DNA of 24,390 nt. Source: Chara braunii (lineage: Eukaryota; Streptophyta; Charophyceae; Charales; Characeae). A program made the translations under genes and the position numbers. The stretch is taken from positions 335,756 to 360,145 of the forward strand of contig BFEA01000100.1 in the NCBI GenBank assembly GCA_003427395.1, given 5' to 3'. Positions 1 to 7,259 of the stretch are shown here, in pieces. The notes below the pieces were generated by a model. That model made no database searches and had not been told where the DNA came from. It saw only the letters and a list, made by a program, of their open reading frames with translations. Numbering within the stretch: position 1 is the first letter of the stretch; every line of letters starts with the position of its first letter.

Positions 1-58
<58 letters not shown>
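1..58. repeat. (CA)29 microsatellite
   Basis: A perfect CA dinucleotide run opens the window and probably continues beyond its left edge. Confidence 0.98.
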
Positions 59-63
<5 letters not shown>

Positions 64-700
64 TTAGGCACTCCCCGAGCTGATGATTTTCCTCCTTTTT
101 TTGCCTTCTTGATGTGGTCCGATGGACCATGGACCAGATATTAAACTGATCAGACCAGATACTACACTTGATTGGCTGACATTTTCAGCCTGTGGGTGAC
201 AGACGGGCAGTACCTCGCCGCACAACCAGTGCGTGATAGTACGTTCAGAACTCGGTCTGTTTTTTCCGTCTGCAGAAAAGGGTTACGAACATACACTGGC
301 AGTGGTCTGACAGTCAGACAGCCTTGTACCTGGGAAAGTCAGACACGGAGGATTGGCTAAGTACTACGTAGTCTCTCTGGCACTACAGAAGGTACATGGA
401 CAACTTTTGTGGATAAATTAGGAATGAACAAGTAATATGTGGTACGGCGTACCCACTGAACCAAGCATCTGCACTGGGACTGTCACAGAGGAAGCGGAAT
501 TCGCAGATTTTTGGGCTGCTACATTTGAGGTGAGCTTGAGTTGGACTGCCATTACAGCTGATGGTGGCAAGAGTCCTGTATAACCAACTGAACAGCTAGA
601 GGTTAAACTTCAGTTTTTCCATGAGCTAGTGGCCAAAGGGACCGGAGTCGGGTCCGTATTCCGTATACCTTCATGATGACAGGGGCGTTATGTTCAGGGG
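59..700. other. Unassigned intergenic stretch
   Basis: I see no domain, RNA gene or strong repeat here. The only open frame is a 62-codon one at 172-360 whose product is not recognisable, and stops are frequent in all frames. Confidence 0.5.
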
Positions 701-829
701 AAGAAGGGTACCTTCTTAACCCGGATACAATGTACGGTCATTAGGGCTGTATCTAGAGTCAAAGTTGCCCCAAATACAGCTATTATATAATGACCGTACA
801 TTGTATTAGGGCGAAGAAAGAAGGTAGCC
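701..829. repeat. Foldback inverted repeat (hairpin element)
   Basis: Two perfect 19-bp arms, ATACAATGTACGGTCATTA at 725-743 and its complement at 788-806, face each other. The pairing extends inward through CTGTAT (747-752) with ATACAG (774-779). It extends outward through the GGGTACCTTCTT block near 706-717 with a degenerate GAAGAAAGAAGGTAGCC block near 812-829. The whole is a hairpin of about 120 nt with a small loop. This fits a short foldback MITE or a hairpin RNA source. No flanking target duplication is clear and no transposase is present. Confidence 0.75.
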
Positions 830-921
830 TTGCCAGGTTTGCCAGTGGAAAGGGCGCCGGCCTTGAGATATTCATTGACCAGACCAGCCCCGTGTAATTC
901 AGAATTATTTTATTCTGTTCA

Positions 922-999
922 TCTGATTGTATCTGGACTCAAACTTGGGTCTGTACATCAACTGCTCATGGGTTTACCAACTGAGCTATGCCGATCAGA
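922..999 (-). ncRNA. tRNA-like SINE head or tRNA relic (box A and box B)
   Basis: On the minus strand a box A-like TAGCTCAGTTGG (977-988) is followed by a box B-like AGTTTGAGTCC (935-945). These are the two internal RNA polymerase III promoter elements of tRNA genes. A 6-bp closing stem pairs 994-999 with 922-927, like an acceptor stem. The T-arm stem does not pair well, extra bases lie between the acceptor and D arm, and no convincing anticodon arm exists. A tRNA-derived SINE head or decayed tRNA is therefore more likely than a working tRNA. Chance similarity remains possible. Confidence 0.42.
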
Positions 1000-1325
1000 G
1001 TACATGCCATCTGCTCCTCCTTTAAGTTATTGATACATTGCGGAGAAAAAAACAGCCTGCGGCCACTGCTAACAGTGTGCATTTGAGTGCCACTGCTGGG
1101 TCATCAACGTTGCACCATATGCCATTGCCATGCAATGGTCTTGCAGTTTCCCGGCGGGCTGTAGGACTAACTAGGACAATTTTGCAATTTTTCAGACTTC
1201 TGGGTCCTGACAGGTAACTCAAACAGGACTTTTCTGCAAATTCCCTAAATTACTACAAAAATGGGGACCACTGGTCCTCAAGGACCTCAACCGCATTTCA
1301 CGCCTCAACAGACTGTTGCTTTGCT

Positions 1326-1470
1326 TTTGCCTCAGATTGGTACCATTGTTTATTAAAAGACAGACCCAAAGGGCCAAATTTGGAAACTGTTACTAGTTGG
1401 TTTACCTTTGCCTGAGAGCGGTACCATTGTTACTGGAGAACACCGACCCATAACTGTTACTTGCTGTTAG
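1326..1470 (+). repeat. Diverged direct repeat, period about 81 bp
   Basis: The block TTTGCCTCAGATTGGTACCA at 1326 recurs as TTTGCCTGAGAGCGGTACCA at 1407, and similarity continues for roughly another 30 bp (ATTGTT, then a purine-rich ACAGACCC / CACCGACCC block). It is an old tandem duplication. The surrounding 1000-1740 holds nothing else I recognise. Confidence 0.55.
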
Positions 1471-1736
1471 GTCCTAGGCAGTCTGGTCCGGCAGGTTAGT
1501 GCAGAAGTATAATAAATAAAAAGTAGGTCAGAAGTGTTAGCTCTCTCTTTGGTGGAGCAGTTGTTTCGTGCTCTTGTTGACGCCGCCAGGCTGCTGGAGC
1601 AGCGCTGTAGCTGAGAACCCGCTGCTAGGGTTTCGGGCAGCAGTGAAGCAGGCGCTTTATCTGCTGAGCCTGGCAATGTCATATCTGTCCTGAAAGGTTA
1701 GGCACTGCCATATCTTCTTCTTTGTGGCCGCAGCTG

Positions 1737-1803
1737 TTTTCTTCTTCTTCTTTCTTCTTCTTTCTTCTTCTTCTTCTTCTTCTTCTTCTTCTTCTTCTTC
1801 TTC
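1737..1803. repeat. (TTC)n microsatellite
   Basis: A TTC/CTT triplet run with a few interrupting T residues near its left end. Confidence 0.95.
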
Positions 1804-1809
1804 AAGCTG

Positions 1810-2095
1810 GAAAGTCCAGCTTCATCCCGGTGCTGGCGCTAGTACTAGTTCTGGGAGGGCTCTGTCACAGCATTTGAGCATCTGAGTGAGGTCTGAACGG
1901 TGTTGATGACGGCTGCTGAGACAGGAGAGTGGAAGCACTGGTGGTGAGCAGAGTAGTGAGGCTGGGTGGTTATGTGCCAGAGCCAGCTATGGAGGTTGAG
2001 TTGGAGGGAGGAGGAAGACTCCGACGACTGCATGAATCTGTGGTCTGAGTTTGTTCAAGGTGGTTTACTCTCAGTTGTGATACTTAGTTTCTTTC
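1810..2095. other. Unassigned spacer
   Basis: Only short overlapping frames of about 62 codons on both strands. No domain or RNA is recognised. Confidence 0.4.
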
Positions 2096-2096
2096 T

Positions 2097-2178
2097 CGAT
2101 TTTGATCGACCTGGAGACTCCATTTTGATAGACCTGGAGAGTGGTTCTCGATTTTGATCGACCTGGAGAGAGAGAGTC
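2097..2178 (+). repeat. Three-copy minisatellite, about 26-bp unit
   Basis: The core ATTTTGATCGACCTGGAGA appears three times, starting near 2099, 2122 (one substitution) and 2151, with variable 3-8 bp linkers. The third copy runs into a short GA repeat. Confidence 0.85.
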
Positions 2179-2428
2179 ACTGTCGCGACGGACTCTATAG
2201 AGTTTGGTACTACTCAAAAAAAATAATTATTGGTTATAATTGCACTTCCACTGTGCATATCTCTAATATCTGGTGTCATCTGAATCCCTCTCCAAATCTG
2301 CCTTGTCATCGTAGCATGTCTTCCGGGACCTGTGGATGCTCTGCTGGATTGCATTCTCTTGCATTCTCAATCGCTCACATAGCGGTGAGCCTCAGGTTGT
2401 AAACTTGTAGAAGCTCTGGCATGGAGTT

Positions 2429-2433
<5 letters not shown>

Positions 2434-2460
<27 letters not shown>
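2434..2460. repeat. Poly(T) tract of 27 nt
   Basis: An uninterrupted T run. It could be the poly(A) tail of a minus-strand retroposed sequence. The rightward flank (2461-2860) contains C-rich runs but no recognisable coding body. Confidence 0.9.
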
Positions 2461-2892
2461 GGTTCCCCCTTGAGTTCTCCAACTCCACAGTTCAACCTAA
2501 CCCCCCAGTACATATCCCAATGTTCGGCCAGGTCAGCACCCTGACCTGGCGGGGTCGGGTCCACTCGGCAGGTCATTGATGAATGGTCCCGACTCCCAAG
2601 TTAACCCCTGATTCAGAAGCTTGTGGCACTCGTATGGCCAGGCAAAAAGAAATGCCTGAGAACTGTACTACCGCTGGATTAATCTCTTTTCTCTCTCCTT
2701 CTGCACTAACCCCGGCCACCCCCCCCCTCCACACCCCCTCTCCCTCTCGAAGCCTTGGCTGACGAATGTCCATTTCTTAATCTAATTAAATTGAATTGAA
2801 TTCAAATTTCAAATTCAATTCACCCATGCTCACTACAGACAAGAGTGATGCCAAGTTCCGCAATACACTTGCCATATATCCCACCAATCCCC

Positions 2893-3036
2893 TTGTTTTT
2901 TGTTTTTTTTTTTTACTCAAACTTCCCCCCCGCCAGTGATAGTGTTGCTGGTAAGAGCAGACATCACTACCACCCGGGGAGAGGCTCCATCTATTGGTGG
3001 GGAGCTTCACCTGCTGGAAACCGGGTCCAGCGTCCC
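2893..3036 (-). mobile_element. Dispersed family S copy (SINE-like), with A-rich tail
   Basis: Read on the minus strand the copy begins GGGACGCTGGACCCGGTTTC, continues with AGCAGGTGAAGCTCCCCACC and AATAGATGGAG, and ends in an A-rich tail (T-rich at 2896-2914 on the plus strand). The same order of blocks recurs at 16727-16871, 18585-18710 and 18944-19098, with degenerate pieces at 7034-7079, 16901-16923, 17042-17066 and 23262-23285. No coding capacity is visible. A short poly(A)-tailed body on both strands fits a SINE or a 3' end of a non-LTR element moved in trans. No box A/B head was found, so the class is uncertain. Confidence 0.72.
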
Positions 3037-3300
3037 ATAAATGTTGCACAATAATTCAGTATCATAAGGGGAGATCCTGCCAGCATTGATTACCCTGGGA
3101 CCCAGGGGATTGACTGAGCAGAAGGCACAGAGAAAAAAAAGGGGGGGGGGCCTCTTCACCTCAAATCCGGCACCGAGTATCTACTGCTATACACTAGATC
3201 CCCCCTTCCCTTACCCTCCCCTAGCTGCACTTTTCAGAAATCTCTTCTTTTGAGAAAACCAACAGGCTGGGTCGCAGAACTCAGAATTTTCTTTTTACTC

Positions 3301-3362
3301 TCCCCCATACCAGGAAAGCTCGACCAAGCTATCCCCCATACCAGGAAAGCTCAACGAGGCTA
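3301..3362. repeat. 31-bp tandem duplication at the LINE 3' coding end
   Basis: The unit beginning TCCCCCATACCAGGAAAGCT at 3301-3331 is repeated at 3332-3362 with three substitutions. The terminal codons and stop of the LINE frame lie in the 3332-3362 unit (first in minus-strand reading), so the other unit is 3' of the stop. Confidence 0.85.
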
Positions 3363-4132
3363 TTTGCTGGGGGGGGGAAGAAGTCTGGGAAATCACCACT
3401 TGGCCTCATCGGGATTGAGGCATCCAGGCGGGTCCAGTTGTTGAAGAGGAGCTTGTAATCCCTGTTGATTGTCAGGTCGCCCTCGTTCTCCTTTTGTCCC
3501 CCATTTCCCCCAGTCCATTCCACTTTCCCAACCCTCCCTCCTGTTTCCCCCCCGAGCCAGCTTTTGTTGAAATCGTGTATCCTCTGTTTTATTTCATCTG
3601 CAGTATGAATGTGTTGGATCTGTGACTTGGTTATCTCCCACCTTGCTCGTATGGCTGTTTGGATTTGCTGTTGTATGCTGTCCGTAAATTCTGGCCCGTC
3701 CAGCCTGACCTCTTCCATTTCATAGGTGCAGCGTCGTCTCCAAAGCGCCCATATTACTGCCCTTCGTCCTAGCTGAAAAATGTTGCGAGTAAAGTCGTTC
3801 TGTTGGTCAAAAGGCCATCTTTCCAAAAGCAGCACCTTCCAATCCCAAGGCCAGGGCACCCCTGTTCCTAACTGCTCCCACACCCTATCCCACCAACGCC
3901 AGAGCCAGACCGCACCGGGGCATTGCAGGAGAATATGTTCTATTGTCTCAGGTCTTTTTCGAGAGGGGAACGCACTGGAGCATAATTTACACCAGGGGAG
4001 CGCGAGTCCTCTCTGTTCAAGAGTGGTCCTGTCTATCAACCAATTGTTGGTTGGTAGGCAGCGATGCTCCATCTGCCATTGCAGGGAGGCGACGTTCGCC
4101 GGTCTCGTTTTTGTTAACTTAAACCATTTCAC
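3329..4132 (-). pseudogene. LINE (non-LTR retrotransposon) ORF2 C-terminal fragment with zf-RVT domain
   Basis: A 267-codon open frame matches the C-terminal end of plant-type LINE reverse transcriptase proteins (zf-RVT family). Residues 17-31 (LQWQMEHRCLPTNNW) carry the typical W..R.CLPT lead-in. The zinc-binding set is C48-x2-C51, H66 and C71, followed by aromatic W-rich residues and a basic C-terminal tail (FQLGRRAVIWALWRRRC). In the full element this region follows the polymerase domain and is thought to bind template RNA. The endonuclease and RT parts are absent, so this is a 5'-truncated relic. The upstream side is A-rich (4148-4175) and abuts a MITE. The frame is open over its whole length, so the copy is fairly young or was recently functional. 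The plus-strand frame at 3780-4241 is its antisense shadow. Confidence 0.85.
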
Positions 4133-4240
4133 ACCATTCAGCGAGTTTTTTCATTTTTTTTCTTCTTTTTTTTTTCTCTATCTGTGTGTCATCCTTGCGC
4201 AGGGGCCATGCAAATCTTACTCCGTATCGTTCCAGTTTTA

Positions 4241-4661
4241 GGGCATACTCACACTGGGACCTATAATCCCAAATTCCCCCCCAAAAAGGTAGAGGACCGG
4301 TCACACAGATTTGCCAAAGTTCTCAATGTATCATTCCTGTGCCCATTTGTCAGCGGCCTGTGTAGCCGCGGGGCAAGGGAATTTGCGGTCACCTCTGGAG
4401 GTGACCGCAAGGTGACCGCAAATTTAATGCCCTATTTATTTTTCGCACTTTCGTCGAGAATTAATGAAAATTTGTTCACGAAAGTTCTTGCACAATTTGT
4501 GGATGGTGCCCTGTGACCAGCAAAGTACCAAATCGCCATTGCTCCAGACGGCCGGGCCTTGTCCCTACAGCAGTGCGACCGGAGCCATGCCCAAAACCTC
4601 AAATCGTCCCTTCCCAAATCCGCATATTTTGTGGATTTGCGGTTGCAGTGTGAGTATGCCC
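4241..4661. mobile_element. MITE with perfect 16-bp TIRs and TTA duplication (PIF/Harbinger-like)
   Basis: The left end GGGCATACTCACACTG (4241-4256) is exactly complementary to the right end (4646-4661). Both ends are flanked by TTA (4238-4240 and 4662-4664), the three-base duplication typical of PIF/Harbinger elements. The 421-bp interior has no transposase and contains a strong central hairpin. A related 120-bp element lies at 23449-23568, and right-end-like sequences precede both U6-like fragments (near 6440 and 6583). Confidence 0.82.
4383..4410. repeat. Perfect 13-bp hairpin inside the MITE
   Basis: TTGCGGTCACCTC (4383-4395) and its exact complement (4398-4410) are separated by two bases. 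The right arm is then partly duplicated (GGTGACCGCAA at 4411-4421), giving two alternative pairings for the left arm. Confidence 0.85.
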
Positions 4662-4741
4662 TTAGGGTGTCCCGACGTACACCAATTCCTTGTTTCTACC
4701 ATCATGATGTTACTCCAAATGAGATTGGGAATAACACATTT

Positions 4742-4814
4742 GGGTAATTAGTTCAGTTGGTAGAGTGCCTCGTTTACACCGAGAGAGCCAGCGGTTCAAG
4801 TCCGATCCGGGCCC
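4742..4814 (+). pseudogene. Organelle/bacterial-type tRNA-Val(UAC) relic
   Basis: The sequence opens GGGTAATTAGTTCAGTTGG, with a D arm (GTTC 4751-4754, GAGT 4763-4766). The anticodon stem CCTCG (4768-4772) is closed by CGAGA (4780-4784), with four pairs and one mismatch. The 7-base loop TTTACAC gives anticodon UAC (valine). The T arm holds GGTTCAAGTCC (box B-like). The 5' three quarters resemble bacterial or mitochondrial tRNA-Val rather than cytosolic eukaryotic forms. The 3' acceptor half (4807-4813) does not pair with GGGTAAT beyond two or three bases, and the T stem has one mismatch, so I expect no function. A nuclear insertion of mitochondrial DNA is the simplest reading; a chimera with another sequence at the T arm is also possible. 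Confidence 0.68.
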
Positions 4815-5439
4815 CTTGTTGTGAGTCATTTGTTGTAAGTTAGAACTGTTGTGGTTCCCGGTCACAATGCCTGCGGTGGCGGACACTACCGTCTTTCCCT
4901 AAACACGTCACGCACCTATATATAATGAGTGTACACAATGAGCTTATTGTCTGGTTCAATACAGTTGTGATGAGGGTGAATTGTGTTCGGGGGAAAGACG
5001 ACAGCAGTCAGAAGCTCTCCCCCTGCCTCAAGTGTTGCGATGTATTCTGGTTGATAGGGGATGGTGGCCTTGAGTGGTCCCCAGATCACTCTCCGGAGTC
5101 GTAGGCGCAGAACCGCCACCTTGTCAATCACACACACAGAAGCAGTCAGAGTCCCAACAAAAAGAAGGAAAAAAAAAACTACATTTTGCAGAAAAATAAA
5201 CTGAACAACTTTTGCCTCAGGGTCACATCCAAAATCTTTATCAAATTCAAAATATGATTTATTTATTTTTTTAGTTCTTTTTTTTTTTTCTTTTTTTTTT
5301 TGCCCGGCCGTGCAAGTGGGTCCCGGCCCAGTCTGGTAGCCTAGGCTGGGAACAAATTATGAGTGTGGTAGTTGGGGAGGGAGTCTCATAGGAATATAGG
5401 AGCCTCTACAGACCATCATGATAACCACATGGCTGATTG
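4815..5439. other. Unassigned stretch with A- and T-rich tracts
   Basis: No domain is recognised. A-rich 5159-5180 and T-rich 5268-5302 tracts are present, the second followed by GCCCGGCCGTGC. The open frame at 4916-5137 (minus) has no recognisable product. Confidence 0.4.
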
Positions 5440-5558
5440 TGGATGGTGACTGTCACGTATGTCCAGAATCTGACCTCGACAACAACCTGGGCTTTTAGGA
5501 AAAGAAATGGAAAAAAGAAACTTACTAGGTGAAAAGAAAATGAAAAGGCCGGAAAGAG

Positions 5559-5646
<88 letters not shown>
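5440..5646 (+). mobile_element. Poly(A)-tailed repeat, second SINE-like family
   Basis: The block GTCCAGAATCTGACCTC...ACAACCTGGGCTTTTAGG (about 5461-5499) is similar to the block GTCCGGAGTCCGGCTTC...ACAATCTGGGCTTTTTAG at about 11175-11213. Both copies continue into A-rich tails. Here the tail grows into an 88-nt pure A run (5559-5646) followed by an ambiguous base at 5647. The shared body is short, so a retroposon class cannot be assigned. Confidence 0.5.
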
Positions 5647-5750
5647 NGAAAAAAAGAAAAAAGAAAAAAAAAAAAGGAGTTAAAGAGAAAATGAAAGGAA
5701 AGAAAGAAAGGTAAAAAGAAAAATGAAAAGAAAATGAAAAGGTAGTGGTA
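5559..5750 (+). repeat. 88-nt poly(A) and A/G-rich tract with one N
   Basis: A-only from 5559 to 5646, N at 5647, then A/G-rich sequence up to about 5750. The long minus-strand poly-phenylalanine frames here are artefacts of this tract. The homopolymer length is likely uncertain in the assembly. Confidence 0.95.
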
Positions 5751-6384
5751 TCGGGGTCGGACTTGGGAGACTGATCTGAAACTTCCACTCAAGCCCGCTA
5801 TCCCCATACTGACTGCTGGGATCGGAGGATGTTCGTTGCTCGGCTTCCCACCTCACGCGACCCCCCACTCTCTCACGACCACACACGTTCGCCTTCCGAC
5901 GGAGAAGTTGAATCTCAGCTCAAGGTGGACGATCTCTCAACATGACCCTTCAGGCCCTCACAGGCGACAATCTACACCACCCGACCTTCGAAAGCTCGAA
6001 TTACAGGACGCGCGACTCATCCCTGCAAGTGGGCTAGGTTCAACGGGTGTATTTCAAGTGTCGCAAAACGTTTGCAGCAATAGTTATGGGTCTTTCTGAA
6101 CTGTCGGCACGGCAACCCCCACCAGCCAAGCGAACAGGGACTTCGGAAAGAAAAAGCGATCGGGCCTTTCGCTCTCCTGCCGTGTGGCTGAACGTTTTCT
6201 ACGACAAAGTGAAAGTGAACAGCCGTCCGGAGAACAGACAGAAAAGAAAAAGAAAAAGAAACAAAACAAAACTGGAGAAGTTACGTGGCTGGAAGTATAA
6301 ATTAAAAAAAAAAAAAAAAAGGAAAGGAAAGGTGGCTGCAAGTGTCGTTGGGCATATCGTCTAATATGGCAATCCCGTCCTGAC
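5751..6384. other. Unassigned stretch
   Basis: Overlapping frames of 87-106 codons exist on both strands, but they are basic or low-complexity (A/G-rich at 6238-6330) and none shows a domain. GGGCATAT near 6350 resembles the left end of the MITE family of 4241-4661. Confidence 0.4.
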
Positions 6385-6658
6385 ATGCCATTGGCCCGAG
6401 GCATAAATGCATCTGAATGTAGTCAAGTCCTGAAAGCCAGTGTGAATATGCCGTTGGAATTGGAAGGATACACAGGAGGTCAGCATCATTAGCATGGCCC
6501 CTCCACACTCAAGGATGCCATTGGGCCCAGACATGAATGCATCTGCCTGCAGTCATGTCCAGAGCTGAGTGCAGAAAGCCCTAGTGTGAATACGCCCTTA
6601 GAATTGGAAGGAGACACAGGAGGTCATCATCATTAGCATGGCCCCTGCACACTCAAGG
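6385..6658 (+). repeat. Tandem duplication (about 130 and 144 bp) carrying U6-like sequence
   Basis: Unit 1 (6385-6514) and unit 2 (6515-6658) both begin ATGCCATTGG and end CACACTCAAGG, head to tail. In each, a MITE-like right end (GTGTGAATATGCC / GTGTGAATACGCC) precedes a U6-like segment. Unit 2 has a short insertion near AGAGCTGAGTGCAGA. Confidence 0.82.
6457..6517 (+). pseudogene. U6 snRNA-derived fragment, copy 1
   Basis: GAATTGGAAGGATACACAGG followed by ATTAGCATGGCCCCT and CAAGGATG matches the central part of U6 spliceosomal RNA (AAATTGGAACGATACAGAGA...TTAGCATGGCCCCTGCGCAAGGATGACACGC). The 5' stem-loop is missing, the ACAGAGA box is altered to ACAGGAG with inserted bases, and no T tail follows. 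It is a pseudogene. Confidence 0.75.
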
Positions 6659-6681
6659 ATGACACGCATACATAGAGGTGG
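6601..6681 (+). pseudogene. U6 snRNA-derived fragment, copy 2
   Basis: This copy extends further than copy 1 and includes CAAGGATGACACGCATACAT, the conserved U6 stretch before the 3' end. Insertions split the ACAGAGA region (CACAGGAGGTCATCATCATT) and the CTGCGCAAGG region (CTGCACACTCAAGG), the same changes as in copy 1, so the two arose by duplication after these changes. No 5' domain and no T-run terminator. Confidence 0.8.
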
Positions 6682-6696
6682 CTCGGAGAAGGACAA

Positions 6697-7030
6697 GGGC
6701 CTCGCTCCACCGCTCACCACAACACCCTAAGGCTTTTGGTGAGTGGCCTCATGGCTCCCCCAGTCACCACCGCACAAATGTCAGAATAATTTTGCTTTGC
6801 TCTGGTGAGTGGGCTGTGGGGTGAGCACTCACCAGGGCATTCGTTTTCCCCGCCTGCAACAGCAGGGGGTTGTGGTAGGACCTCTCGGGTTCTCACCAAA
6901 AGCGGTGAGCTCACCACACTACAAGGGCTCTTCTTGTAGAGCGGTGAGTGAACAAGCTCCTCTCATCACTAGCCGCCCGCCTGCTAGTGACTGCGATACA
7001 AGCTCTCACCGCTAGCAGCCCGCCTGCTGA
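6697..7030. repeat. GGTGAG/CTCACC palindrome-rich MITE-like region
   Basis: The sequence AGGGCCTCGCTCCACCGCTC at 6697 resembles the left ends of the GGGCCTCGCC element family of 19.4-22 kb and recurs at 23643. The interior holds repeated GGTGAG and CTCACC words, including the perfect 12-bp palindrome GGTGAGCTCACC (6904-6915) and a near-perfect one around 6815-6830. CGCCCGCCTGCTAGTGA and AGCCCGCCTGCTGA form a small direct repeat at about 6973 and 7017. No right boundary is certain. Confidence 0.5.
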
Positions 7031-7033
7031 ATC

Positions 7034-7079
7034 CTATGTACTGGTGGGAGCGACACCTGCCGGAAATCAGCTCCATCCC
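7034..7079 (-). mobile_element. Degenerate family S fragment
   Basis: Read on the minus strand, TTTCCGGCAGGTGTCGCTCC followed by CACCAGTA corresponds to the family S core TTTCCAGCAGGTGACGCTCC...CACCAATA. The fragment ends exactly where the next MITE (7083-7256) begins, so the MITE may have inserted into this copy. Confidence 0.55.
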
Positions 7080-7082
7080 TTA

Positions 7083-7256
7083 GGGCCAGATCCCACTGGC
7101 AAAGAGGATGGGAATAAGAGTGACTCTGAAGCTGGAAGTGTTTGTGGAGATGTGCAAAAAATTGTGACTAATCTGCTTTAAATTTCTGCATCTGTGTGTT
7201 GGACACGTTCAGATTCAGCCACTATTCCAATCCTCTTTGCCAGTGGGATCTGGGCC
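7083..7256. mobile_element. 174-bp MITE with long TIRs and TTA duplication
   Basis: The left arm GGGCCAGATCCCACTGGCAA continues AAGAGGATGGGAATA and pairs with the right arm 7211-7256, which ends CTTTGCCAGTGGGATCTGGG. About 45 bp of each end are complementary with some mismatches. TTA lies on both sides (7080-7082 and 7257-7259), a PIF/Harbinger-like duplication. There is no coding capacity. Confidence 0.82.
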
Positions 7257-7259
7257 TTA

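Noticed and set aside
3780-4241. Plus-strand 153-codon frame (and 17502-17783, 93 codons)
   Set aside because: Each is antisense to a well-supported LINE zf-RVT coding segment.
5406-5886. Long minus-strand frames rich in phenylalanine (also at 2367-2576, 6084-6404, 16824-17093, 18782-19150 and 21229-21830)
   Set aside because: They are translations of homopolymer or A/G tracts that hold no stop codon; no protein domain is present.
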